Shown here: piece after piece, positions 5,661 to 11,865 of the stretch
Numbering within the stretch: the stretch's first letter is position 1
Layout of the letters: the number at the start of each line of letters is the position of its first letter
NCBI GenBank assembly: GCA_944323585.1
Contig: CALUTA010000025.1
Coordinates: forward strand, 1-14,297
Length of the DNA stretch: 14,297 nt
DNA from: Candidatus Gastranaerophilales bacterium
GTDB taxonomy: Bacteria > Cyanobacteriota > Vampirovibrionia > Gastranaerophilales > Gastranaerophilaceae
Direction: 5' to 3'
Notes under the pieces: generated by a model
The model's input: the letters and a program-made list of their open reading frames with translations, nothing else
Database searches by the model: none
Told to the model about the DNA's origin: nothing
Made by a program: the position numbers and the translations under genes

Positions 5661-7382
5661 TTATTTACTTTTTGCATCTTCGTCTTTGTCGTCGAAGTCG
5701 TTTGCAATTGAACTCAGCAGAGTTTCGGTTTCAACCATGTGTTCGCCTAAGAGGCAGGCAATTTCCTGAACAATTGAAATATTTTTGGAAATTACTTCAT
5801 GAGCTTTCTGGGAAATCTTTTCTCTGTTGGATTCTGTCTGGGTTACGTCAGTGATGACGGCGCCGACGATTTCGTGTTCTTCAATTGTGAAGGCGCTGAT
5901 GTCATAAAGTTTGTTTTGACTCGGATAACGTTCTTTATGAAGGTCTTTACCTGTGTCAAGAATTGTTTTAAAGATGTCTGCAAAGTCTACAATTCTGTCT
6001 ATGGCAGCACCTGCTACTCCGTCGGGTCTTGCTTTAAAAACATCATACATATCGCCTGTGAACATTTTAATAAAGGCATCGTTGGCTTCAATAATGTTCA
6101 TGTTGCTGTCAACCATTACTGTGGCGGAAGGCATACACCTTAGCATTGCATTGGCTTTTCTCATTGCGATTTTTCTCATATAAGAAACGCACATTGAAGT
6201 TTCCGCATCTCCGTCAAGAAGTGCTTTTGCAAGATCCCTACAGGTTGCATATCCGCAGCCGCCGCAGTTAAGTTCGTCATCAACCGTGTGTTTGCCGATT
6301 TTTTTGAGGGTTTTAAGGATATCTTCTATCGGATATTCGCTTGTGACAACTTTCTTCGGTACAACGTCCATATCAACGACGGTTTCCGGAACTTTTGGTA
6401 TAATTTCACGTGTTTTAACGTTAGCCAGAACGTCCGATACGATACTGATTCCCGCTTTTTCCGTTGAAATGCACGGCCCTGCAACACAACCGCCTTCGCA
6501 GGAAAGTGCTTCAACAAAAATTATCTTATCCAGTTTGTCGGGATTAAGCTGGTTTAAGGCTCTTTCAAATGATAGAAGCCCGCTTATATCCATCAATTGA
6601 ACTTCTTTTTTTATGCCGATTTTGCGGATTGTTTCGTTCATTCCGCCGTCTATAGGGTAAAGAGAACCCTCATATGCTGATTTCGGCACGAATTTATTCT
6701 CAGGATCAGCCGGAATTGACGAAATATCTATTGCTTCATCATTCAGCCATAATTTTAGTTCTTCAAAAGTCAAAGCAACGTCGAAAAGTTTGTATTCATC
6801 AGCTTCGTTTTTTTTGCCGATACAGGGGCCTATGAATACAATAGAAATATTTTCGCCGTATTTGTCCTTAAGCATTCTGGCATGTGTCATAGCGGGCGAG
6901 CCTACGGGAGTTACGCAGGCCGCAAATTCCGGACGGTATTTTCTTATAAAGTTTACAATGACGGGGCAGGCGCTTGAGATAAAAAGCCCTTTCTCTGCAT
7001 TGTTAAGCATTTCCGCTGTTTTTATGGAAACTTCCTGTGCGCCGAGGGCGGTTTCGGAAACCCCCTTGAAGCCGAGTCTTTTCAGGATGGAAACCATCTT
7101 CTCCTCACTCACATCAAAAACTCCGCTCCAGCTCGGGGCAAGTGATACGTAGACATCTTTCTGCGCACGGATAAGGTTTTTGGCTTTGTCTATATCTGTG
7201 CGGACTCTTTTTGCATTGGAAGGACAGGCTTTAACACAGTTTCCGCAGGCAATACAGCGTTCGCCTATAACTGAAGCGTGTCCGTTTTCAATTTTGATTG
7301 CTTTGACAGGACATTCCCTGATGCATTTGTAACAGTCGTGACACTCGTTTGAAAGTGTGTAAACCGGATTTGTACTATTCAT
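5661..7382 (-). CDS. hydS: Sensory-type [FeFe] hydrogenase with PAS domain (HydS-like, group C)
   Basis: Probable H2/redox sensor, 573 residues, cytoplasmic. In order: a 2x[4Fe-4S] ferredoxin domain (C14/C17/C20/C24 and C43/C46/C49/C53); an H-cluster-type domain with SSACP (A138, C139), GPCIGKK (C187) and ALSCEGGC (C295, C299); an extra four-cysteine FeS domain NCGGCGYATC...C (C373, C376, C381, C398); a PAS domain about 410-515; and a helical tail. The H-cluster ligands are kept, but the proton-transfer cysteine of catalytic enzymes (first C of TSCCP) is alanine. This is a hallmark of slow, sensory-type enzymes. No kinase domain is fused, so output should go through a partner, most simply the phosphatase encoded next. 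AGGGG precedes the ATG by 5 nt. The upstream ferredoxin gene is 45 bp away. Confidence 0.93.
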   Translation of the reverse strand: MNSTNPVYTLSNECHDCYKCIRECPVKAIKIENGHASVIGERCIACGNCVKACPSNAKRVRTDIDKAKNLIRAQKDVYVSLAPSWSGVFDVSEEKMVSILKRLGFKGVSETALGAQEVSIKTAEMLNNAEKGLFISSACPVIVNFIRKYRPEFAACVTPVGSPAMTHARMLKDKYGENISIVFIGPCIGKKNEADEYKLFDVALTFEELKLWLNDEAIDISSIPADPENKFVPKSAYEGSLYPIDGGMNETIRKIGIKKEVQLMDISGLLSFERALNQLNPDKLDKIIFVEALSCEGGCVAGPCISTEKAGISIVSDVLANVKTREIIPKVPETVVDMDVVPKKVVTSEYPIEDILKTLKKIGKHTVDDELNCGGCGYATCRDLAKALLDGDAETSMCVSYMRKIAMRKANAMLRCMPSATVMVDSNMNIIEANDAFIKMFTGDMYDVFKARPDGVAGAAIDRIVDFADIFKTILDTGKDLHKERYPSQNKLYDISAFTIEEHEIVGAVITDVTQTESNREKISQKAHEVISKNISIVQEIACLLGEHMVETETLLSSIANDFDDKDEDAKSK

Positions 7383-7427
7383 CTTAACCCCTGATAATTT
7401 AATTGTAAGGATGTTTCAAAAACAAAT

Positions 7428-7676
7428 TTATTTCACTTTGACAAGTTCATCTAAAGTTTGTTTTAGTTTTTCTTCGTCAACTTCGGTATATTCAACCCCG
7501 TTGATAGTAATATTAGGGCCTGAAACACATTTGCCTTCGCAGCGTGCGCCGGCAAGGTCTATTTCTGCTTCCAGTCCGTTTTCTTTGATGTAATTTTCGA
7601 TAAACTCAAGATTAGATGCATTTCCTCTTGCAAAACATGAACTTCCCATACATACGGTTATATTTAATTTTGCCAT
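7428..7676 (-). CDS. Stand-alone thioredoxin-like [2Fe-2S] ferredoxin, first gene of HydS unit
   Basis: 82 residues. Cysteines C9 and C14 (VCMGSSC) and C46 and C50 (RCEGKC) give the [2Fe-2S] ligand pattern of the thioredoxin-like NuoE C-terminal fold. It resembles the ferredoxin at 4003-4269 in length and pattern but differs clearly in sequence (for example ARCEGKCVSGPNI against VPCLGLCSIDWEF), so it is not a recent duplicate. It is the promoter-proximal gene of the unit. An AGAGGA ribosome binding site lies 4 nt from the ATG, and a good sigma-70 promoter 43 bp upstream. Genes of this type commonly open hydrogenase operons and feed electrons between NAD(P)H-linked flavoproteins and the hydrogenase. 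Here the flavoprotein is missing, and transfer to or from HydS is inference. Confidence 0.88.
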   Translation of the reverse strand: MAKLNITVCMGSSCFARGNASNLEFIENYIKENGLEAEIDLAGARCEGKCVSGPNITINGVEYTEVDEEKLKQTLDELVKVK

Positions 7677-7718
7677 GTGATCCTCTTCTTAGTTTATCTG
7701 ATATACATTTCTTACTTT

Positions 7719-7747
7719 ATTTTACTCCAATCAAAGTTTTTAGGCAA
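7719..7747 (-). promoter_or_regulatory. Promoter of the HydS transcription unit
   Basis: On the minus strand, -35 TTGCCT (7742-7747), a 17-nt spacer and -10 TAAAAT (7719-7724). The predicted start lies near 7712, leaving a leader of about 36 nt with an AGAGGA ribosome binding site. It is one of the best sigma-70 matches in the window. Confidence 0.6.
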
Positions 7748-7923
7748 GTTGTATCTTTGGGGTTGTAATTATCACTTGACGTGCAGCCCCTTTTGTTGCG
7801 TGTAACCGGGCCCCATGCCTGTGGACAACAGTAAATAAATATGAGTTCAGAATGTTGGATTTCAGCGTAGCAGGCAGGATTTATTAATCCGTATTTGGAT
7901 TAATGAAGTTGTGCACTTCGTGT
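7748..7923. other. Unexplained GC-rich, hairpin-rich intergenic block
   Basis: No convincing gene. The block contains several stem-loops. GGGGTTG (7759-7765) pairs with CAGCCCC (7784-7790), 7 bp with one G-U. TGCCTG (about 7817) is complementary to CAGGCA (about 7871). ATTAATCC pairs with GGATTAAT (8 bp, about 7884-7905). TTGTGCAC pairs with GTGTACAA (8 bp with one G-U, about 7909-7927). AGCAGG near 7870 could also pair with CCTGCT at 7973-7978, enclosing the later hairpins in a multi-branch fold. The stretch around 7790-7825 is far richer in G and C than the flanks. A minus-strand frame of about 60 codons ends at 7719 but has no start codon. It could be a structured RNA, a long leader or a decayed element. 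I do not recognise tmRNA, RNase P, SRP or 6S signatures. Confidence 0.4.
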
Positions 7924-7959
7924 ACAAAAATAAGCCCTTAAATTTTGGATTTAAGGGCT
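7924..7959 (-). terminator. Rho-independent terminator downstream of the small ORF
   Basis: AGCCCTTAAAT (7933-7943) pairs perfectly with ATTTAAGGGCT (7949-7959), an 11-bp stem with a 5-nt loop. On the minus strand it is followed by TATTTTTGT. It is placed to end transcripts coming from 8175-9308 and the small ORF, before the HydS promoter. Confidence 0.8.
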
Positions 7960-7981
7960 CCTATTTGCACTAACCTGCTCT

Positions 7982-8119
7982 TCACTTCCGTTCTAATTTA
8001 CTGTGGTTTGAGGAATTACCAAATCGACAGGTTTTAAGTAACACTGCAAAAATCATTACAGAAAAATCATTCTTTTGCGGCTGATTGATTTCTGTAAGAT
8101 TTTTGGACAAATTAGTCAT
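7982..8119 (-). CDS. Possible small protein (45 codons), unknown
   Basis: The frame encodes 45 residues beginning MTNLSKNLTEINQPQKN and ending SKLERK. It has a short hydrophobic middle (FSVMIFAVLL, about residues 19-28) and a basic C-terminus. Support comes from a strong ribosome binding site (AGGAAGAGG, 5 nt before the ATG), a position 55 bp after the stop of the coiled-coil gene on the same strand, and a terminator 22 bp beyond its stop. A tiny upstream frame (8144-8112, MQKQGRGLYD) with AGGGG before its ATG ends overlapping this start, as a leader peptide might. Against it, the frame contains a 19-bp imperfect hairpin (8048-8104), so the segment may be RNA rather than protein. I recognise no family. 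Confidence 0.4.
   Translation of the reverse strand: MTNLSKNLTEINQPQKNDFSVMIFAVLLKTCRFGNSSNHSKLERK
8048..8104. repeat. Long imperfect inverted repeat (hairpin)
   Basis: AAAAATC (8048-8054) pairs with GATTTTT (8098-8104), TTACAGAA (8056-8063) with TTCTGTAA (8090-8097), and ATCA (8066-8069) with TGAT (8086-8089). That makes 19 pairs with bulges of one and two bases and a 16-nt loop. It lies inside the small ORF. Confidence 0.65.
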
Positions 8120-8174
8120 ATAAACCTCTTCCTTGTTTTTGCATATTTTCCCCTAAAAGACTGTGTATTACATG

Positions 8175-9308
8175 TTATGCGTTTTGTGATTTATTAAGCT
8201 CCAGTCGTTTCAAAACTTCTTTTACGTCGACCGGTGCGTTTGCATTGACTACTTTGTTATTGTATGTGAATTTAACAGAAATTACTTTCCCGTTATTGTT
8301 TTCTCTTAGAACTTCTGCTTGAATATCTTTTGCTATATCAGGAATCGCATTGTTAAATTGCTGGCTCATAATTTTTAAATATTCATCAGGATATTTTTCG
8401 GCAAATTCAACAGGAGTCATCTGCTTGCCGTCTTTGTCACGATAAACAACACGTTCTCCGTTTGCCCAAACTCTTGCTGAGTATCCGTCTTTCAGTTTCA
8501 TTTCTGTACCGAGAGCGTATTGAGCATTCAGTTCTGTTCCGTCATAGGCGGAGTAATATTTTCCTTCTTTGATAATTGTACCGTTCGGGCCGGCTTCTCC
8601 TTCAATTTTTGTGCCGTCTGTTTTTACAACTGACTGTGGTTTAATTTCAGTTTTTGGTTGTTCCGGTTTTTCTTCTGCGGCCGGAGGTTCTGTATCTTCC
8701 GGATTTTCAGGAGCTTCAGGAGCTTCTGTGCCGGAAAGTTCTTCTTTTATTGTTTCAATAACATTTGCGGCTTTGTCATGAAGTGTTTTTATGTCTTCCT
8801 GAATTTGTTTGAAATCCTCTCTAAGAGCATCTTTGTCTGCATTTGGTTTTTGCATTGCTTTTTTGTATTCAGAAAGTTTTTTCTCCAAAGCTTTTGCTTC
8901 ATCTATAATTTTTTGGATTTCTGCTTTTTGTTCGTCATTCAGGTTTTTGTCTTTTATAAGTGCTCCAAATTGACCTTTAATTGCGCCAAGGTTTTTAGTG
9001 GCTTCATTAAAGTTCATTCCGTCCATGATTTCTGCCATTCGGTTTCTGCCCCAGTCATAAGCCTGTTGAAGTCCTTGCCGGGTTAAAGCAGGATTTGTAA
9101 CATTATTCTGAATCGGAATTGAAAACAGAGGGTTCCACTGGCTTACATGATTAGGATTAAGAATGCCATGAAACAGTCTTGCTTCCTGCGGTGTTGCATA
9201 TTCAGGCAAAACATTCAGCTGCATTTCATATCCGTAATTTGAAGACCATGCGTAAGGGCCCATCCCCATCCATATGTATGGATTTGTAAAATCTGTAAGT
9301 CCAGACAT
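8175..9308 (-). CDS. Cysteine-free coiled-coil protein of unknown function
   Basis: 377 residues, not recognised. The N-terminus (1-65) is rich in aromatic residues, Asn and Pro (FTNPYIWMGMGPYAW) and has no signal peptide. Residues about 100-190 are strongly helical and charged, likely coiled coil (EQKAEIQKIIDEAKALEKKL). A Pro/Glu linker follows (about 194-222, with APEAPE and EEKPEQPK). The C-terminal 150 residues look like a globular domain with a beta-rich start (DGTKIEGEAGPNGTIIKEGK). There are no cysteines and no membrane segments. The architecture suggests a structural or adaptor protein, possibly linked to surface or secretion functions, but nothing is decisive. The start has AAGGAGAT upstream. 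The promoter region shares a 31-bp module with the last gene in the window. Transcription may continue into the small ORF up to the terminator at 7924-7959. Confidence 0.8.
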   Translation of the reverse strand: MSGLTDFTNPYIWMGMGPYAWSSNYGYEMQLNVLPEYATPQEARLFHGILNPNHVSQWNPLFSIPIQNNVTNPALTRQGLQQAYDWGRNRMAEIMDGMNFNEATKNLGAIKGQFGALIKDKNLNDEQKAEIQKIIDEAKALEKKLSEYKKAMQKPNADKDALREDFKQIQEDIKTLHDKAANVIETIKEELSGTEAPEAPENPEDTEPPAAEEKPEQPKTEIKPQSVVKTDGTKIEGEAGPNGTIIKEGKYYSAYDGTELNAQYALGTEMKLKDGYSARVWANGERVVYRDKDGKQMTPVEFAEKYPDEYLKIMSQQFNNAIPDIAKDIQAEVLRENNNGKVISVKFTYNNKVVNANAPVDVKEVLKRLELNKSQNA

Positions 9309-9340
9309 AACTTTTAATCTCCTTAATTAATTCCCGTACT

Positions 9341-9371
9341 TATATAAAGTATTTTTAGACGGAGATATTGC
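9341..9371 (-). promoter_or_regulatory. Promoter-like module GCAAT-N12-AAATACTTTATATA (copy 1)
   Basis: On the minus strand GCAAT (9367-9371), 12 variable bases and AAATACTTTATATA (9341-9354). The module ends 32 nt before the ATG of the coiled-coil gene. The same spaced module occurs at 14003-14033, 30 nt before another ATG. TTTATA may act as the -10. The upstream GCAAT is 17 nt away if taken as a -35 hexamer (GCAATA), which is a poor sigma-70 match. Confidence 0.5.
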
Positions 9372-9400
9372 TTATTTTAAATTTTTATTCTTAATGAATC

Positions 9401-10051
9401 TTAATAATTTGAAAATAAATCTATTAGACTATCAACAGTCAAATCAGGTGCAATTTCTTTTATAGAAGTAATTTCGGCAGTATCAATGTTTTCATGAAAA
9501 ATTTTTTCCAGTAATGTTTTGTCATAATCAATCAGGATGGAGCCGTGTTGTAAAATATAACCGTTTTTACGGCACTGGGCGGAGCCGATAAGCTTCTTGC
9601 CGTTGTAACAAAGGTCAGCGCCTGTTGAAAGAAGCATGCAGTATTCAAATTTGGTTCTGACTGCCTTTTGGGTGCCGAAATCAAGATTTATGCCGAGTCT
9701 GGAAAACTTGTCTATTAAAAATTCCGAGATTTCAATGTAGGATTCTTTAATGTTTTCGCCATGTTTGAGGTATTCGGCCGGACATATAAAGCTATAGGTT
9801 AATTCTTTGTCATGCAAAAGCGCCCGTCCGCCTGTCAAACGTCTTACGATATCAATGCCGTTGGATTTAAGAAATTCTTTGTCGAGAAAATCATCTTTCT
9901 GGTTTCTGCCGAGGCTGACGCAGGCGGGCGACCAGCCGTAAAGTCGAAAAATTGCGTCTTTAAAATTAGTTTCAATGGCCTCATCAAGCAAATCGCTGTC
10001 GATTTGCATGTTTTCGGCACCTGTTTTGATTTCAAACGGAATAAATTTCAC
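9401..10051 (-). CDS. lipM: Octanoyltransferase LipM-type (BPL/LplA/LipB superfamily)
   Basis: Transfers octanoate from octanoyl-ACP to the lipoyl-domain lysine of a protein such as GcvH, the first step of lipoate synthesis. It has 216 residues, shorter than the roughly 280 of Bacillus LipM. Motifs are SLGRNQ (46-51), RRLTGGRALLHDKELTYS (70-87), and GKKLIGSAQCRKNGYILQHGS (151-171) with the conserved K153. C138 stands 22 residues before the end of GSAQ, the same spacing as the catalytic cysteine of B. subtilis LipM. This favours transferase over ATP-dependent lipoate ligase (LplA), the main alternative. The start codon is GTG, overlapping the TAG stop of the upstream gene by one base (TAGTG), with only a weak purine-rich site before it, so translation is probably coupled. 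It is the last gene of the operon with the two exported proteins; a functional link to them is not evident. Confidence 0.8.
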   Translation of the reverse strand: MKFIPFEIKTGAENMQIDSDLLDEAIETNFKDAIFRLYGWSPACVSLGRNQKDDFLDKEFLKSNGIDIVRRLTGGRALLHDKELTYSFICPAEYLKHGENIKESYIEISEFLIDKFSRLGINLDFGTQKAVRTKFEYCMLLSTGADLCYNGKKLIGSAQCRKNGYILQHGSILIDYDKTLLEKIFHENIDTAEITSIKEIAPDLTVDSLIDLFSNY

Positions 10052-10932
10052 TATTCTTCTTTTTTATCTCTCTCATTAAGTATTTTTTCAAACTCGACAA
10101 AGGTTTCATTCCCGACAAACTGTTCTAAGGCCGCACGTTTTGCCATATAATCCGATCTGGCTTTTGCCTGCTGGTCTACTGCGGAGCGGTAGTAGGCATC
10201 TGTTATCATAATTACATCACGGGATTCTTCCTGTGCGTTGTCGTAATTTTTCTTTCGCTGAAGAACTACTTTGTCAATCAGCCCGAGCATTTTGCGGGAG
10301 GTCATGTAGTTGTAATAGAGGTTTACGGTTGTCTGCTGAAGCTCCTCGATTTTTCTGACAAGAATAATCATGTCGGCATCCGTAACACGTGTATATTTGT
10401 AGTTCATCGCTTTTGTGTCCTGTGACATAATGCCGAGGATGTTTCCTCCAACAAGTGACCCTGTTGCGATAAGAGGATTGCCGATTCCTGCACCTACAAG
10501 TGTCGACATGCTTGCAATAGTCGTCAGAATGTTTTTTACGGATTTTTCATCAGGCTTGTTTTCATCAGGGTTTGAAAGTTTGTACAGTGCAAATGCTATG
10601 GTGTCGCTTTTGGATGCGGCCCCCCGCCATAAAAGCGACAAATCTTCCATCATGGTCTTTTCTTCGTAACCAAGTTCCTGAGCGATTTCTTTTGAAATCT
10701 TTTTTATGCTTAAATCAGCATAGGTCAAGTCTGTTGAATCATAATCGGTTTCCTCTTTTTGAACGTATTCTTTTTCAAGAGGAGCAACTTCTTCAATGTA
10801 TTTTTTCTCCGGAAGTTCCGAAAGCCCTGTTCTGTATGCTGGTGGCTTTGGTTCCGTGATTTCGTCAAGCGTAACTGCGTATGATGGCAGACAGAGTGAA
10901 ACAAGCAGTAACAAAATAAAAGTCTTTTTCAT
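10051..10932 (-). CDS. Exported helical protein, paralogue of the upstream gene
   Basis: 293 residues, unknown function. A clear signal peptide (MKKTFILLLLVSLCLPSYA, cleavage likely after A19) sends it out of the cytoplasm. A Pro/Glu/Tyr-rich low-complexity stretch (about 22-70) follows. Then comes LLWRGAASKSDTIAFALYKLSNP (100-122), a Gly/Ala-rich hydrophobic segment (about 135-169, VGAGIGNP...GSLVGGNILGIM) resembling glycine-zipper membrane segments, and two long helices (about 186-227 and 230-275). The helices read like one arm of a TolC-type coiled coil (YYNYMTSR, AKRAALEQFVG). It shares the order of motifs and several short identical stretches with the gene at 10932-11744. Start and upstream stop overlap as TAATG. 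It may be a periplasmic or outer-membrane-associated component; a TolC relation is suggestion only. Confidence 0.82.
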   Translation of the reverse strand: MKKTFILLLLVSLCLPSYAVTLDEITEPKPPAYRTGLSELPEKKYIEEVAPLEKEYVQKEETDYDSTDLTYADLSIKKISKEIAQELGYEEKTMMEDLSLLWRGAASKSDTIAFALYKLSNPDENKPDEKSVKNILTTIASMSTLVGAGIGNPLIATGSLVGGNILGIMSQDTKAMNYKYTRVTDADMIILVRKIEELQQTTVNLYYNYMTSRKMLGLIDKVVLQRKKNYDNAQEESRDVIMITDAYYRSAVDQQAKARSDYMAKRAALEQFVGNETFVEFEKILNERDKKEE

Positions 10933-11744
10933 TATTTTTCTGCTCCCTTCAGTAATGCAGAATCAAAGTTATACTGGTATAAATTCAGGTTGTCGACAAC
11001 TTTTTTGCCTGCAAGACGCTGAAGTTCCAGATGATATTTTTTTGCGTTCTGCATATAGTAAAATTCTTCAAGCGCCATATTGTCATACAATGATGAAGAA
11101 ATCGTGATTTCCAGAAGGTCATCATTTTCAAGCGCTTTTGAGTAGTTTTTGTTGTAGAGAAGAAGCCTTTCACGGGTTTCTTTAAGCTGAGATAGCGAGC
11201 TTTTGTAGTTGTAATAGGCATCAATAATTTTATCCTGAAGATTTTCAATCAGCCCTGCAAGCTCAATCAATTCCGTATCTGTCAGCGGAATTTCCTGCGG
11301 GATGTTTTTGCGGTTGATGAGGTTTTGCGCAAGTCTTCCTGCGGCAAATGCCGACGACTGTACAAGATAGTCCGACCCCATCATCATAGGAGCGAACGAA
11401 GCTCCTGCAATTACCGCATTCAGTGTTTTTGCCATAAGAGAGGAGTGAATTCTTCTCTGGCTTTCGGGGGTGGCGAGTTTTTTGAGCGCAAATCCGATTA
11501 CCTGATTGTTTTCTACTGTTCCTTTCCAGAGGTTTTCGATGTCTTCAAGGTCTTTTTCTCTCTGACGTTTGATGAGTTCCTGCATAACCTGTTCGTCGCT
11601 TATTACAAGCGAACTTTTCATCTTTACATTGGTTTTCGGCAGTTCAATCTGTTGTTTTTCAACATTCCCGAGAGTTACCTCGCTGCTCTCAGCAAATACA
11701 GGCATACCCGCTAACATAATCAACAAAATAAACAGCTTTTTCAT
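10932..11744 (-). CDS. Exported helical protein, first gene of the operon
   Basis: 270 residues, unknown function. The signal peptide MKKLFILLIMLAGMPVFA has likely cleavage after A18. It then matches its downstream neighbour in layout: NLWKGTVENNQVIGFALKKLATP (71-93), a Gly/Ala/Met-rich hydrophobic segment (about 107-140), TDTELIELAGLIENLQDKI (155-173) and AYYNYKSSLSQLKETRERL (176-194), then a second long helix ending LQRLAG. The two are ancient tandem duplicates with conserved spacing but low identity. There is no Shine-Dalgarno sequence before the ATG. A TTATAA box with TTGGAT 17 nt upstream lies 8 nt from the start, so the mRNA may be leaderless. The gene is divergent from the TPR gene (121-bp shared region). 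Confidence 0.82.
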   Translation of the reverse strand: MKKLFILLIMLAGMPVFAESSEVTLGNVEKQQIELPKTNVKMKSSLVISDEQVMQELIKRQREKDLEDIENLWKGTVENNQVIGFALKKLATPESQRRIHSSLMAKTLNAVIAGASFAPMMMGSDYLVQSSAFAAGRLAQNLINRKNIPQEIPLTDTELIELAGLIENLQDKIIDAYYNYKSSLSQLKETRERLLLYNKNYSKALENDDLLEITISSSLYDNMALEEFYYMQNAKKYHLELQRLAGKKVVDNLNLYQYNFDSALLKGAEK

Positions 11745-11752
11745 ATCAACAC

Positions 11753-11781
11753 TTATAACACAATCAAATAAATAAATCCAA
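11753..11781 (-). promoter_or_regulatory. Candidate promoter of the exported-protein operon
   Basis: On the minus strand, -35 TTGGAT (11776-11781), a 17-nt spacer and -10 TTATAA (11753-11758). The -10 ends only 8 nt before the ATG, which predicts a leaderless or nearly leaderless transcript. No ribosome binding site is present. Confidence 0.4.
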
Positions 11782-11811
11782 TGATTGAGTTTACTCTACA
11801 CCAAACGGTGG

Positions 11812-11840
11812 TTAAACACAATTGCCCTGAAAAGTATAAT
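11812..11840 (+). promoter_or_regulatory. Promoter of the TPR gene
   Basis: A perfect -10 TATAAT (11835-11840), with a weak -35 TTAAAC (11812-11817) 17 nt upstream. The predicted start near 11847 leaves a leader of about 19 nt with an AGAGG ribosome binding site. It lies back to back with the minus-strand promoter at 11753-11781. Confidence 0.55.
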
Positions 11841-11865
11841 CAATGTATAAGAAGAAGAGGCCGGA

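Noticed and set aside
7719..7901. Minus-strand frame of about 60 codons ending near 7719
   Set aside because: It has no start codon and its stop overlaps the -10 box of the HydS promoter. Kept only as a possible remnant within the structured block.
7748..7990. tmRNA, RNase P RNA, SRP RNA or 6S RNA
   Set aside because: None of the conserved core sequences I know for these RNAs (for example a T-loop with CCA end, GAGGAAAGTCC, or the GGAAGGAAGCAG-type loop) is present on either strand.
8658..9086. 142-codon Phe/Cys-rich frame opposite the coiled-coil gene
   Set aside because: Low-complexity shadow of Lys/Glu-rich codons on the other strand; no start signals.
9401..10051. Lipoate-protein ligase LplA
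   Set aside because: Considered because the superfamily is shared. The cysteine C138 at the LipM catalytic spacing and the TGGRALLHDKELTYS form favour a LipM-type octanoyltransferase, though ligase activity cannot be fully excluded.
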